Origin: RGIG6165 sp045538835
GTDB lineage: Bacteria > Bacillota > Clostridia > Oscillospirales > Feifaniaceae
NCBI GenBank assembly: GCA_045538835.1
Contig: JAZQEF010000026.1
Span: 91,439-155,438 of the forward strand
DNA: 64,000 nucleotides
Direction of reading: 5' to 3'
Under the pieces are notes generated by a model, which did no database searches, was not told where the DNA came from, and worked only from the letters and a program-made list of their open reading frames with translations. Positions 44,702 through 52,931 of the stretch are shown here, piece by piece; the first letter of the stretch is position 1; each line of letters opens with the position of its first letter. The translations under genes were made by a program, and so were the position numbers.

Positions 44702-46408
44702 ATGAGTTTTAATCCAAATGAAGTTACAATAGGGCGCGAATTATCTAATAATGTACAGTACAAAATTCCTCGTTATCAGAGGAAATATGTTTGGACTGAG
44801 GAACAATGGAGAAATTTAATAGAAGATATTATTTTGTCTATGGAAAAATCAGAAGAAGATAAATACCATTTTATTGGCAGTTTTATATTTGAAAAAAACT
44901 CCGATAATTGGACTGTAGTAGATGGTCAACAACGACTGACTACCATTACAATATTGATTGCTGTCATTTCAAAATTTTTTGCAGTAAATAATCAACCTAA
45001 ACTTTATTCAGGAATACGAAAGTATTGTACCTTTAAAGATGATGACGGAATTGACCAGATGCGCATTATAAATGAAGATTTTGCAGTATTTTCAAATATA
45101 GTATTTGATTATTTTCAAGATTCTCAAAACCCACTATCAGTGGAAGAATATTTTAAAAATGAAAATATATCATTAGACAAACATGGGAAACTTTTTATTG
45201 CTTGCTATAAATATTTTTACGATTATATTTCTTTAAAAATAAACGAATTAGGTGATGAAGAAAAAATAGAGTGGTTATGCACTTTTAGAGATGCAGTAAT
45301 AAATTTAAAAGCAATTGAAATTACAGTTGATAAGGAACAAGAAGGGTACATTATATTTGAAATACTTAATTCTCGTGGCTTGCCCCTTGAACAACACGAG
45401 CTGTTGAAAAATTTTATTTTTATGTATTATAAAGATTCTGTTGGTAGCGACGTTGCAAAAGATAAGTGGAATAAAATAGTTTCTAATGTTGAAGGAATGT
45501 CATTATCTTCGTTAAAGCGGTTTATTACTCATTACATAACTCATAACATTGGTAAGGTATCAAAAGCAGGAGAATACTATGCTTTGAAGAACCATACACC
45601 TAAAGAAAAAGTCAAAGATTTGTTAGATGATTTATTATTAAAGTCAGAGTTTTATAATTCTTTTAGCAATGTTGATGATACAAAATACACTCCAGTTATT
45701 AATTACGTTTTGAGATTTTTGAATCAGAATAACAACTATCAATTTAGACCGATACTACTAAGTTTATTTGAGGCTCTGCATAAAGGATACATATCGGTTG
45801 AAAAAGTTGAGAAATATCTTTTATCTATCAAAAACTTTTTATCAATACATGTATTGATATGTAAGGAAAAAACAAATACAATAGAAAGCATTATATATGA
45901 TTATGCTATTAAATTGCATTTGAATTTTTCAAAAGAATTAATGGATAGTTTTATTGATAAATTGTTTGAAAAAACTGACAAAGAAAAGTTTTTGGCTGCA
46001 TTTTCTCAGCTAACATTCTCCAATCAACAAAAAAAGCATCCAGAAATGAAACGAAACGCAAAAAAAGAATGTAGGCATATACTGCAAGAATATGAGTTTC
46101 ATTTAGCGAAAATTGATGACTGTGTCTTAACAAAATTCACAATAGAACACATATTGCCTGACTCAACAAATGATGATTCTGTATGTTATGTAGGTAATTT
46201 AATACCACTGGTTAAAAGAATTAATAAAAACTTGAAAGATTCGCCTGTAAGTGTGAAGGTGAAAAAGTATAGTGAAACTAACTTTTCTTCTGTTAAAGAG
46301 TTTGTGGATACTTATAATAATACAAACGTGTGGGATGCCGAAGCAATTAAAGCAAGAACCTTTACTCTGGCAAATACATTTTGGAAAGAAATTTGGATAA
46401 AAAAGTAA
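44702..46408 (+). CDS. DUF262/DUF1524 protein (GmrSD-type modification-dependent nuclease)
   Basis: A 568-residue protein. N-terminal DUF262 (GmrS-like) with PRYQRKYVW and the nucleotide-binding motif DGQQRLTT; C-terminal DUF1524 (GmrD-like) HNH nuclease with EHILPDSTN and GNLIPL. Fused GmrSD proteins are type IV enzymes that cut glucosylated or otherwise modified phage DNA. The ATG starts four bases after the methyltransferase stop, with AGGAAGTGA as ribosome site. It would complement GATC restriction by attacking phages with modified DNA. Confidence 0.85.
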   Translation: MSFNPNEVTIGRELSNNVQYKIPRYQRKYVWTEEQWRNLIEDIILSMEKSEEDKYHFIGSFIFEKNSDNWTVVDGQQRLTTITILIAVISKFFAVNNQPKLYSGIRKYCTFKDDDGIDQMRIINEDFAVFSNIVFDYFQDSQNPLSVEEYFKNENISLDKHGKLFIACYKYFYDYISLKINELGDEEKIEWLCTFRDAVINLKAIEITVDKEQEGYIIFEILNSRGLPLEQHELLKNFIFMYYKDSVGSDVAKDKWNKIVSNVEGMSLSSLKRFITHYITHNIGKVSKAGEYYALKNHTPKEKVKDLLDDLLLKSEFYNSFSNVDDTKYTPVINYVLRFLNQNNNYQFRPILLSLFEALHKGYISVEKVEKYLLSIKNFLSIHVLICKEKTNTIESIIYDYAIKLHLNFSKELMDSFIDKLFEKTDKEKFLAAFSQLTFSNQQKKHPEMKRNAKKECRHILQEYEFHLAKIDDCVLTKFTIEHILPDSTNDDSVCYVGNLIPLVKRINKNLKDSPVSVKVKKYSETNFSSVKEFVDTYNNTNVWDAEAIKARTFTLANTFWKEIWIKK

Positions 46409-46453
46409 TGCATAATTATAATCGCAATGAAGTAAAATTATATTGGTGATGTT

Positions 46454-46651
46454 ATGTTTTACTTAAAATGCCAAAAGGAAGAAACTACTGACACATTTTA
46501 TATTTGGGCTAATGATAATAACTTAAATGAATGGTGTGTATCAGAAGTTCCTTGTTTTTTTAAAGACTATGCCACTGTTGCGAAGTTGATAAATATAGTT
46601 AAGGAATCTTCTAATACTTTAAAAAATATTTTTATTGTGGAAGAACCATAA
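46454..46651 (+). CDS. Small hypothetical protein
   Basis: A 65-residue protein (MFYLKCQKEETTDTFYIW...) with three cysteines and no motif I recognise. GGTGATG lies before the ATG. It sits 45 bases after the GmrSD-type gene and is directly followed by the pseudogene remnant. It is possibly an immunity or toxin-like small protein, but there is no positive evidence. Confidence 0.4.
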   Translation: MFYLKCQKEETTDTFYIWANDNNLNEWCVSEVPCFFKDYATVAKLINIVKESSNTLKNIFIVEEP

Positions 46652-46653
46652 AA

Positions 46654-46722
46654 TTTTCGAGAGATTTTCTGCCAGTTGATAATAGCTTGTTTATACCGGC
46701 AAGAGAGTTGTTATTAGAATAA
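46654..46722 (+). pseudogene. Decayed 3' copy of the secreted-protein gene at 39600
   Basis: Translates to FSRDFLPVDNSLFIPAREL then LLE and a stop. The 3' end of 39600-40154 reads SRDIPSVDNSLFILARKVILE. No start or upstream coding remains. Confidence 0.75.
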
Positions 46723-46733
46723 TTATAAAATGA

Positions 46734-46771
46734 GCGACACGAAATGTGAAAAACATCTTCGTGTCGCTTTT
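46734..46771 (+). terminator. Rho-independent terminator closing the restriction cargo
   Basis: Stem GCGACACGAA / TTCGTGTCGC with an extra inner ATGT/ACAT pairing, followed by TTTTG. Confidence 0.85.
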
Positions 46772-46952
46772 GTTTATTGAGAAATATAGTTCTATAAAAA
46801 TAAAGAACAATAATTTGATAGTTCTTGTAATTACCATATATAAAATTGTAAAAAAATATGCCAAAGTTTGCTCCAAATCTTGACAATTCGTTGAAACGAA
46901 GTTATAATATAATTGTTGAATTATAAGATTAAATGTAAAATGAGGTCGTATA

Positions 46953-47126
46953 ATGGAACTTAACTTTGTATCAACTAAAGAAGCAGCTGAAAAAATTGGT
47001 GTTACTGAACGATGGATTCAGCAACTTTGTAAAGACGGAAAAATTGAAGGCGCCACTCGCTTGGGTGGGACAGGCATGTGGCTAGTTCCCAAGAAATATA
47101 TAGAAAACAAATATAAGGATAGGTAA
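46953..47126 (+). CDS. Small helix-turn-helix protein
   Basis: A 57-residue MerR/excisionase-type HTH (VSTKEAAEKIGVTERWIQQL, then a wing and MWLVPKKYIE). It resembles the N-terminal 45 residues of the Dam methylase at 40297. It lies two bases before the membrane-protein gene, so it is the likely regulator of the STAND operon. GAGGTCG precedes the ATG. Confidence 0.75.
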   Translation: MELNFVSTKEAAEKIGVTERWIQQLCKDGKIEGATRLGGTGMWLVPKKYIENKYKDR

Positions 47127-47128
47127 TT

Positions 47129-47560
47129 ATGGACTTTGTTATGGATTTTACTATTGATATAAGTTTGGGAGATATATTAAATTCATTTATTGGCGCTTTT
47201 TTTGGATTTGGTTTAACGTTATTGATAGAATTGATAGTGTCCTCCTTTAGAAATTGTTCGTTAAGGAAAAAATCATTAACAAATTTAAAAGTTGAATTAA
47301 ATGATATTAAAGATGCAATATCCAAATGCTCCGATGATGACGAATTGATTATTGATATTCCAATTTGGGAGACCATTGTACAATCCGGTGGAATTTTTCT
47401 GTTGTATAGAAAAGTTTACTATTTAGATTTATTGAAAACGTATTCAAGAATAAAGTTGTTAGTTGAACAAGAAAAAGATGAACAATGTGATATAGATGAA
47501 TTGCAAAAAAGTAGAGAAGCTGTAAAAAACGATATATGTAATTTGCTTTCTCTATTGTAA
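47129..47560 (+). CDS. Small membrane protein of the STAND operon
   Basis: A 143-residue protein with one N-terminal transmembrane segment (SFIGAFFGFGLTLLIELIVS, about residues 18-37) and a cytoplasmic helical tail. No family recognised. It starts two bases after the HTH stop and ends seven before the STAND gene. It is possibly a membrane effector or tether for the STAND protein; no functional motif is visible. Confidence 0.65.
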   Translation: MDFVMDFTIDISLGDILNSFIGAFFGFGLTLLIELIVSSFRNCSLRKKSLTNLKVELNDIKDAISKCSDDDELIIDIPIWETIVQSGGIFLLYRKVYYLDLLKTYSRIKLLVEQEKDEQCDIDELQKSREAVKNDICNLLSLL

Positions 47561-47567
47561 AGGGGGC

Positions 47568-50500
47568 GTGAGCAGATTGCCAACTATTTTTAGAAAACGA
47601 AAGCATATTGCACCTAAAGAACAACCTGCCACAGCAGAGATTTCTAACAAAATTTCATTTACTCAATTTGCGATGCCGTTATTAGAGACAATCGGTCGTG
47701 AGAAAGAGGTTTTTGAAATTATAGAAATTTTGAAAAACTACAATTTTGTAATGCTCACAGGAAAAAAGTATATTGGCAAAACGGCAATAGCTTGTGCAGT
47801 TGCACAAAAATTTACCGATGAATATGATAATGTTATATATGTAAATTGTGTTTCTTGGAACGAAGAAGAACTCATATCTTCGTTTTGCGATTTGTTATCT
47901 ACTGTGAAGGGCGATGTTGTTACTTTCGATGCAATGTGTGACGCTTTTTTAGAAGTTGCACAGAACAAAAAAATCTTTTTTGTTTTTGATAATGTTACTC
48001 AAAATAACAATTTTTCTGATTTCCTAGATAAAAGCCTTAAATTAGTGAATGGTAATTTTCAATCAAAAATTATCGTGATAAAATCATATTCGGATAACAT
48101 AAGACATATCCGTAAAGCATACAAATGGCATTTTGAAGTGCCGGGCATAAACGAAAGCGATGTTATCCTTCTGGGAAAAAATGAATCTATAAACATATCT
48201 AGGGAACAGGCAGCAGAATTGGTTTCTAAATACAATGGTTGTCCAGCTTATATACAAATAGTACTAGAATACTGTAAGCAATTCTGCGAATCGAGCATTT
48301 CGGCATTTCTTGAATTAAATAAATTTTCGGTTGGAAATATTGAAATTTTATTAAAAGAACAATTCGAACACCTTTCTAACGAAGAAAAGGATCTCCTTTA
48401 TTTTACTATGCTATTAGGAGATAGTGCCTCGAGTGATAAACTAATTTCATACCTGAATTTTGAACACAATCACTTTCAAAAAATGTTTGAATCTCTTTTA
48501 GATTCAAACTTTCTCCTTGAATCCACTAATTCTAGTGTAAGATTAGCTTTACCCCTTAAAGAACTTTTGGAAAAAACTTTTGAGAAAGTTGTGTGTGAGG
48601 AATTAATTAGTCAAAAACCTTATTTTTTAGTGAGATATCCTCTTCTAATGAACCTTGAATCAGAAGAAATAATAACATATCACCGACACATGATGAGGAA
48701 GATTATAGCAACTTTACAAGTAGACTTTGACGTTTCCCAAAATGATATTTGTAGTACCTTGTTTAGATGTTTACAGTCCTCACCTCTATCTCTAAAGAGT
48801 TATTTAACTGGAAATATAATTAATTTAATGACAATTTCTAATGTTAACATATGTGATTTAAACTTCTCAAATAGATATATTTGTAATGCTAATATGGAAG
48901 AGTGCGAGTTGCACAATATTGATTTCACCAATGCACAATTTGAGAACTGTTCTTTTAAAAATATTTTTGGGAGCGTTACTGCTGTTTCATACAATAAAAA
49001 ATATGAATTAGTAGCAACAGCATTTTTTAACGGACTTATAATTGTTTGGGATCAATACGGATGTCAAATAACGATTTTAATGGAATTTGACAACTCGGTG
49101 AATGATATGATATTTTTTGAGGATAAACTTTTCGCATGTGGAAAGGATGGAAAAATTGTAGAATGGGAAATTGATCAAAATTACAATTTCGAAATAATAC
49201 AAGAATTTTGCGAGAATAACGAACCAATTAGAGCAATTGCTTATTCAAAAAAACATAATCGCTTGTTTGCAGGTTCGGAAGATGGAATAGTTAGATACTG
49301 GAACTTAAATGACAACAGTGCCGGAAAAATTTTATGTCAAAAGAAATATCGTATTAAATCAATTGTAATTTCTCCAAACGGAGAATGCATTGCCATAGGC
49401 GGGGACAGCGAAGAGGTGTCTGTTTTCAATATTAATAATGGTACACTTTCTATGATGTATAATATCGAGAATCGTTGGGTACGGTGTTTGGATTTCTATG
49501 ATAACAACACGATTCTTTGTGGTGGGGATATGGGCAATATTAATATTTTGGACATATCTAATAAAACTTGTGAAACTATTTTGAATGTAGACAAAAATAA
49601 AGTTTGGTCAATAGTTTCTATGCCGCATCTAAATCTTTTTGTCGTAGGAGGAAATGCCGGAACAATAAAAATATTTGATATACATTCAAAAAAACTAGTA
49701 TATATTTTGCAGAAACATTCTAGTTGGGTAAGATGTCTTGCTGCGTCCGATAGTTACTTATATTCCGGAAGTGAAGATCAAACGATTTGTATATGGAATT
49801 TAGATAACTATAAATGCCAAAAAGTAATTCGAGGTTATACCAAAAGAATCTTTTCTGTAGATAGCGATAACAGTAAACTATATGCTGGTTTGGGAGATCA
49901 TTCTGTAATAGAGATAGATAAAGAACAAGGAACAATCAGACGACTTTTTGACTGTTCTGATCAGGTGTGGACCCTATCTGTGGAAGATTCCATAGTCTGT
50001 GCTGGTTGTGATAAGGGAGATATATATGTATATGATTTAAAACTAGAACGTATGCTTTATACACATCATTTTGATATGGGATGGATTGGTTTTGTAAAAT
50101 TTTCTCCCGACGGAAACTGGTTGGCAGTAGGAGATGAATTTGGAACCATTTATATTTTTAATGTAAAAAATAAATATCTTATTACACAAACCAACAAATA
50201 TAAAGCCCATAACGGAAGAGTTGCCTCTGCTTTTTTTACAGATGATTCAATTGTATCCGTTGGAGAAGATGGAAATGTTTTTGGCTTTAACTATAAACAG
50301 AAAAAAAGCTCTTTCAATTTTAAAGTAAGTGAAAAGTTGCTGTATACAGTAGATAAAATAAGTGATAATAAGTGTTTGGCTGGGGATTCTGACGGAAATG
50401 TGTATTTAATCGATTTAGTAGAACAAAACTCGAAAGTGATAATATCATTAAAGGCACCTATTTGGTCTATAAAACTTGTTAATGATAACACATTCGTGGT

Positions 50501-50789
50501 AGGAACAGATAATGGAGAATTGCATCAATATACAATAGAAGCTGATTTGATAAACAAATTAAATGAGCATAGTAATCAACTTTGGACGATATGCATTGAC
50601 GAAACAAATGCTCAAATTATAACAGGCGGAGAAGATTCTCAGATCATTATTCATGATGTCACACCGCAAATAGCCGTCTCTGCTAAATTTGTTTGCAACT
50701 TACCATATGACAATGTCCGACTACACAACTGCACAGGATTGTCAAATATGCAAAAAAATTATTTGTGTACAATGGGGGCATTGGAATGA
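47568..50789 (+). CDS. STAND NTPase with pentapeptide linker and 14 WD40-like blades
   Basis: A 1073-residue signalling ATPase. NB-ARC/NACHT-type domain: GREKEVFEIIEIL, Walker A TGKKYIGKTAIA (about residues 64-75), Walker B IFFVFDNV, then a winged-helix region to about 400. A short pentapeptide-repeat stretch (about 424-466; CDLNF, CNANM, CELHN, FTNAQ) leads into repeats ending in strand-WD-type turns: IIVWD, VEWEI, VRYWN, VSVFN, INILD, IKIFD, ICIWN, then seven more, enough for two seven-bladed propellers. Such proteins oligomerise on ligand sensing. No effector domain is obvious at either end. Start GTG 47568 or TTG 47577. Confidence 0.85.
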   Translation: MSRLPTIFRKRKHIAPKEQPATAEISNKISFTQFAMPLLETIGREKEVFEIIEILKNYNFVMLTGKKYIGKTAIACAVAQKFTDEYDNVIYVNCVSWNEEELISSFCDLLSTVKGDVVTFDAMCDAFLEVAQNKKIFFVFDNVTQNNNFSDFLDKSLKLVNGNFQSKIIVIKSYSDNIRHIRKAYKWHFEVPGINESDVILLGKNESINISREQAAELVSKYNGCPAYIQIVLEYCKQFCESSISAFLELNKFSVGNIEILLKEQFEHLSNEEKDLLYFTMLLGDSASSDKLISYLNFEHNHFQKMFESLLDSNFLLESTNSSVRLALPLKELLEKTFEKVVCEELISQKPYFLVRYPLLMNLESEEIITYHRHMMRKIIATLQVDFDVSQNDICSTLFRCLQSSPLSLKSYLTGNIINLMTISNVNICDLNFSNRYICNANMEECELHNIDFTNAQFENCSFKNIFGSVTAVSYNKKYELVATAFFNGLIIVWDQYGCQITILMEFDNSVNDMIFFEDKLFACGKDGKIVEWEIDQNYNFEIIQEFCENNEPIRAIAYSKKHNRLFAGSEDGIVRYWNLNDNSAGKILCQKKYRIKSIVISPNGECIAIGGDSEEVSVFNINNGTLSMMYNIENRWVRCLDFYDNNTILCGGDMGNINILDISNKTCETILNVDKNKVWSIVSMPHLNLFVVGGNAGTIKIFDIHSKKLVYILQKHSSWVRCLAASDSYLYSGSEDQTICIWNLDNYKCQKVIRGYTKRIFSVDSDNSKLYAGLGDHSVIEIDKEQGTIRRLFDCSDQVWTLSVEDSIVCAGCDKGDIYVYDLKLERMLYTHHFDMGWIGFVKFSPDGNWLAVGDEFGTIYIFNVKNKYLITQTNKYKAHNGRVASAFFTDDSIVSVGEDGNVFGFNYKQKKSSFNFKVSEKLLYTVDKISDNKCLAGDSDGNVYLIDLVEQNSKVIISLKAPIWSIKLVNDNTFVVGTDNGELHQYTIEADLINKLNEHSNQLWTICIDETNAQIITGGEDSQIIIHDVTPQIAVSAKFVCNLPYDNVRLHNCTGLSNMQKNYLCTMGALE

Positions 50790-52141
50790 AAAGCTTTGAT
50801 TTTTTTAAAACGCAAAACAATAACAAGGGATTTTGTTTCTTGAATTCTAATTTTTTATTTGATTACGATTTGTTTTTAAATGAATTGTATTCGTATGTGA
50901 AAAATGGTAATTCTTTAAGCGATGCTAATCGGAAGCGGATAATAAACGGCATAGATTCTTTTGTTAAAGATCATAGCTTTTGTTTAAGTCATAAACAAAA
51001 AAATATATATGATAATTTGTGTATGGGCAACGATTGTTATGTAATATTGTTTCCATATCAGCCCAATTTGTTTCCGTCTGTTTCGACAATTGCTCCTGCG
51101 ATTCATATGGATCAAGTAAGAACTGCAATGAAGGAAAAATATAATATAACCATCATTCCTATTTTCTTAATTGTTGATTATGATAATGCGCAAGATAAGA
51201 GATTTTCAAAAGCGTATTTCCCCCATCCGCAATCTTCAACCGGAAAAATGTATTTTAATTACAGTATAGCGAAAGAAGAAAAAAAAGACACAATGTTTTC
51301 TATCAGCGCACCAAATGATGACAAGATAATAGAGTGGAAGAAAAAAATAGAGGTGTGTTTATGCGAATTGAAAAATATATTCAAAAAAAATGGCACATCA
51401 TTAATCACTCAAATGGATATCAATAAAAATATGTTGTTTAGATTAATAGACACCGCATCAAATAACGAAGAAACCTTTTCCGGTTTTAATTCCAACATAC
51501 TAAATTCAATTTTTATAGATGATTGGGATTGTGGAATTTTTTTCATTGAAGGACATAAGTTTTTTTTAGACAATAAGTCTTATTTAATGCAAATACAAGA
51601 GGATAAAAGTGTATTAAATTCTAAATTTAATGAAGTTCACTCATTCTTTGAGGATAAAGGAATACATACTTCCTTTAAGTATAGAGATGTTGACGATTTG
51701 TTCTGCTGGTATTATAGGACTCAATGTCGGAAGAGATGCAAAAAAAACATGGAGTGTTTTTCTGAATGTTCTCCTCAATATTTGTTTCCTGATGTGATTG
51801 CCGACTATCTTTCAGATTATCTTTTGTTTGAAAAGGTTGGTGCGGTTGGATATTATAAGCAGTTTGAAGCTACAATTTATTCAGAATATATCTTAAAGGA
51901 AGTGTATGGAATACAAGGCGCACCACAATTACTTACTTGCATCTCACTCAATCCTCTATATGGCTTGAGTGCTTACGAAAACATAATTGCTGCATACTGT
52001 AGTAAAAATAATCTGAATTTTGATGCTTATATAAAGGCATGCAATGATTCTCATTGTAGTATTTTTTATCATATTTTATTACAAGGCTTTGATAACGTGT
52101 TAAATTATTTAAAAACATTTAAAGGAGAATTCGATTTATGA
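50786..52141 (+). CDS. Unknown protein, possibly BshC-like
   Basis: A 451-residue protein coupled to the STAND gene (ATGA overlap at 50786). Two segments resemble BshC, the cysteine-adding enzyme of bacillithiol synthesis: YQPNLFPS ... IIPIFLIVDYDNAQDKRF, like the GQQP-type loop and the strand ending in acidic residues; and PDVIADYLSDYLLFEKVGAVGYYKQFE, like the D.LL...A.V.GPGE region. It is shorter than BshC and lacks a clear coiled coil. A cysteine cluster, CRKRCKKNMECFSEC, is extra. Function is unproven; a ligase or small-molecule-modifying role is possible. Confidence 0.45.
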   Translation: MKSFDFFKTQNNNKGFCFLNSNFLFDYDLFLNELYSYVKNGNSLSDANRKRIINGIDSFVKDHSFCLSHKQKNIYDNLCMGNDCYVILFPYQPNLFPSVSTIAPAIHMDQVRTAMKEKYNITIIPIFLIVDYDNAQDKRFSKAYFPHPQSSTGKMYFNYSIAKEEKKDTMFSISAPNDDKIIEWKKKIEVCLCELKNIFKKNGTSLITQMDINKNMLFRLIDTASNNEETFSGFNSNILNSIFIDDWDCGIFFIEGHKFFLDNKSYLMQIQEDKSVLNSKFNEVHSFFEDKGIHTSFKYRDVDDLFCWYYRTQCRKRCKKNMECFSECSPQYLFPDVIADYLSDYLLFEKVGAVGYYKQFEATIYSEYILKEVYGIQGAPQLLTCISLNPLYGLSAYENIIAAYCSKNNLNFDAYIKACNDSHCSIFYHILLQGFDNVLNYLKTFKGEFDL

Positions 52142-52926
52142 AACCATTAATTTTAATTACAAACGATGATGGCGTAATGTCGCCAGGAATAAAAGCAGTG
52201 GCTGAGGCAGTTATTGATTTTGCAGATATCGTTATATCAGCTCCACATAAACAACAAACTAGCATGGGGCGCTCTTTCCCCAAAACGGATGATGTAGGGA
52301 TAATTGAAAGTGTTGAACTAGATATTAATGGAAGAAAGGTTACAGCATATGGCGTGCATGGCGCTCCGGCAACTGCGGTTTCCCATGGTATATTGGAACT
52401 ATGTGATAGAAAACCCGACTTATGTATCAGCGGAATAAACTATGGAGAAAACGTTGGGCTAGGTCTTTCGTGCAGTGGTACGGTTGGTGCTGCATTAGAA
52501 GCAGATACCTACGATATTCCAGCAATAGCTATATCACTAGAAGAAAGAATTATAGAGAATCAGCACAAAAATGAATTTGGAGAAAAACAGTGGGAACAAT
52601 GCAAACGTATCATAAGACTTTATGCATCTAGAATTATTGAAGAGGGATTGCCTAAAGGTGTTGCTTTATTAAATATTAATATTCCCGATGATGCCGATGA
52701 AAACACCGAAATTGAAGTAACTAGGCAAACGCGTCAAAACTATTTCCTTTTTGAGAAACCGAAAAAAAGGGACTTTTCGAAAAAACTCAGATTACAAGTT
52801 TACGAGGAAATCATTGATAATATTTTAGAGCCGGATAGCGACCTTGCTTGTCTAAAAAAACGCAGACACATAAGTGTAACACCTATTACTTGGGATATGA
52901 CGGCAAATATAAAATATGAGGTGTAA
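52138..52926 (+). CDS. SurE-family nucleotidase
   Basis: A 262-residue protein. SurE signature LITNDDGVMSPGI (metal-binding Asp-Asp), then SAPHKQQTSMGRS, VHGAPATAVSHG, SGINYGENVGLG and SGTVGAALEADTY. The family removes phosphate from nucleoside 5'- or 3'-monophosphates. The chromosomal housekeeping SurE is usually elsewhere; here it overlaps the upstream unknown gene by four bases inside a STAND operon, suggesting a specialised substrate. Nucleotide depletion or processing of a signal nucleotide is plausible. Confidence 0.9.
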   Translation: MKPLILITNDDGVMSPGIKAVAEAVIDFADIVISAPHKQQTSMGRSFPKTDDVGIIESVELDINGRKVTAYGVHGAPATAVSHGILELCDRKPDLCISGINYGENVGLGLSCSGTVGAALEADTYDIPAIAISLEERIIENQHKNEFGEKQWEQCKRIIRLYASRIIEEGLPKGVALLNINIPDDADENTEIEVTRQTRQNYFLFEKPKKRDFSKKLRLQVYEEIIDNILEPDSDLACLKKRRHISVTPITWDMTANIKYEV

Positions 52927-52931
52927 CCAAT

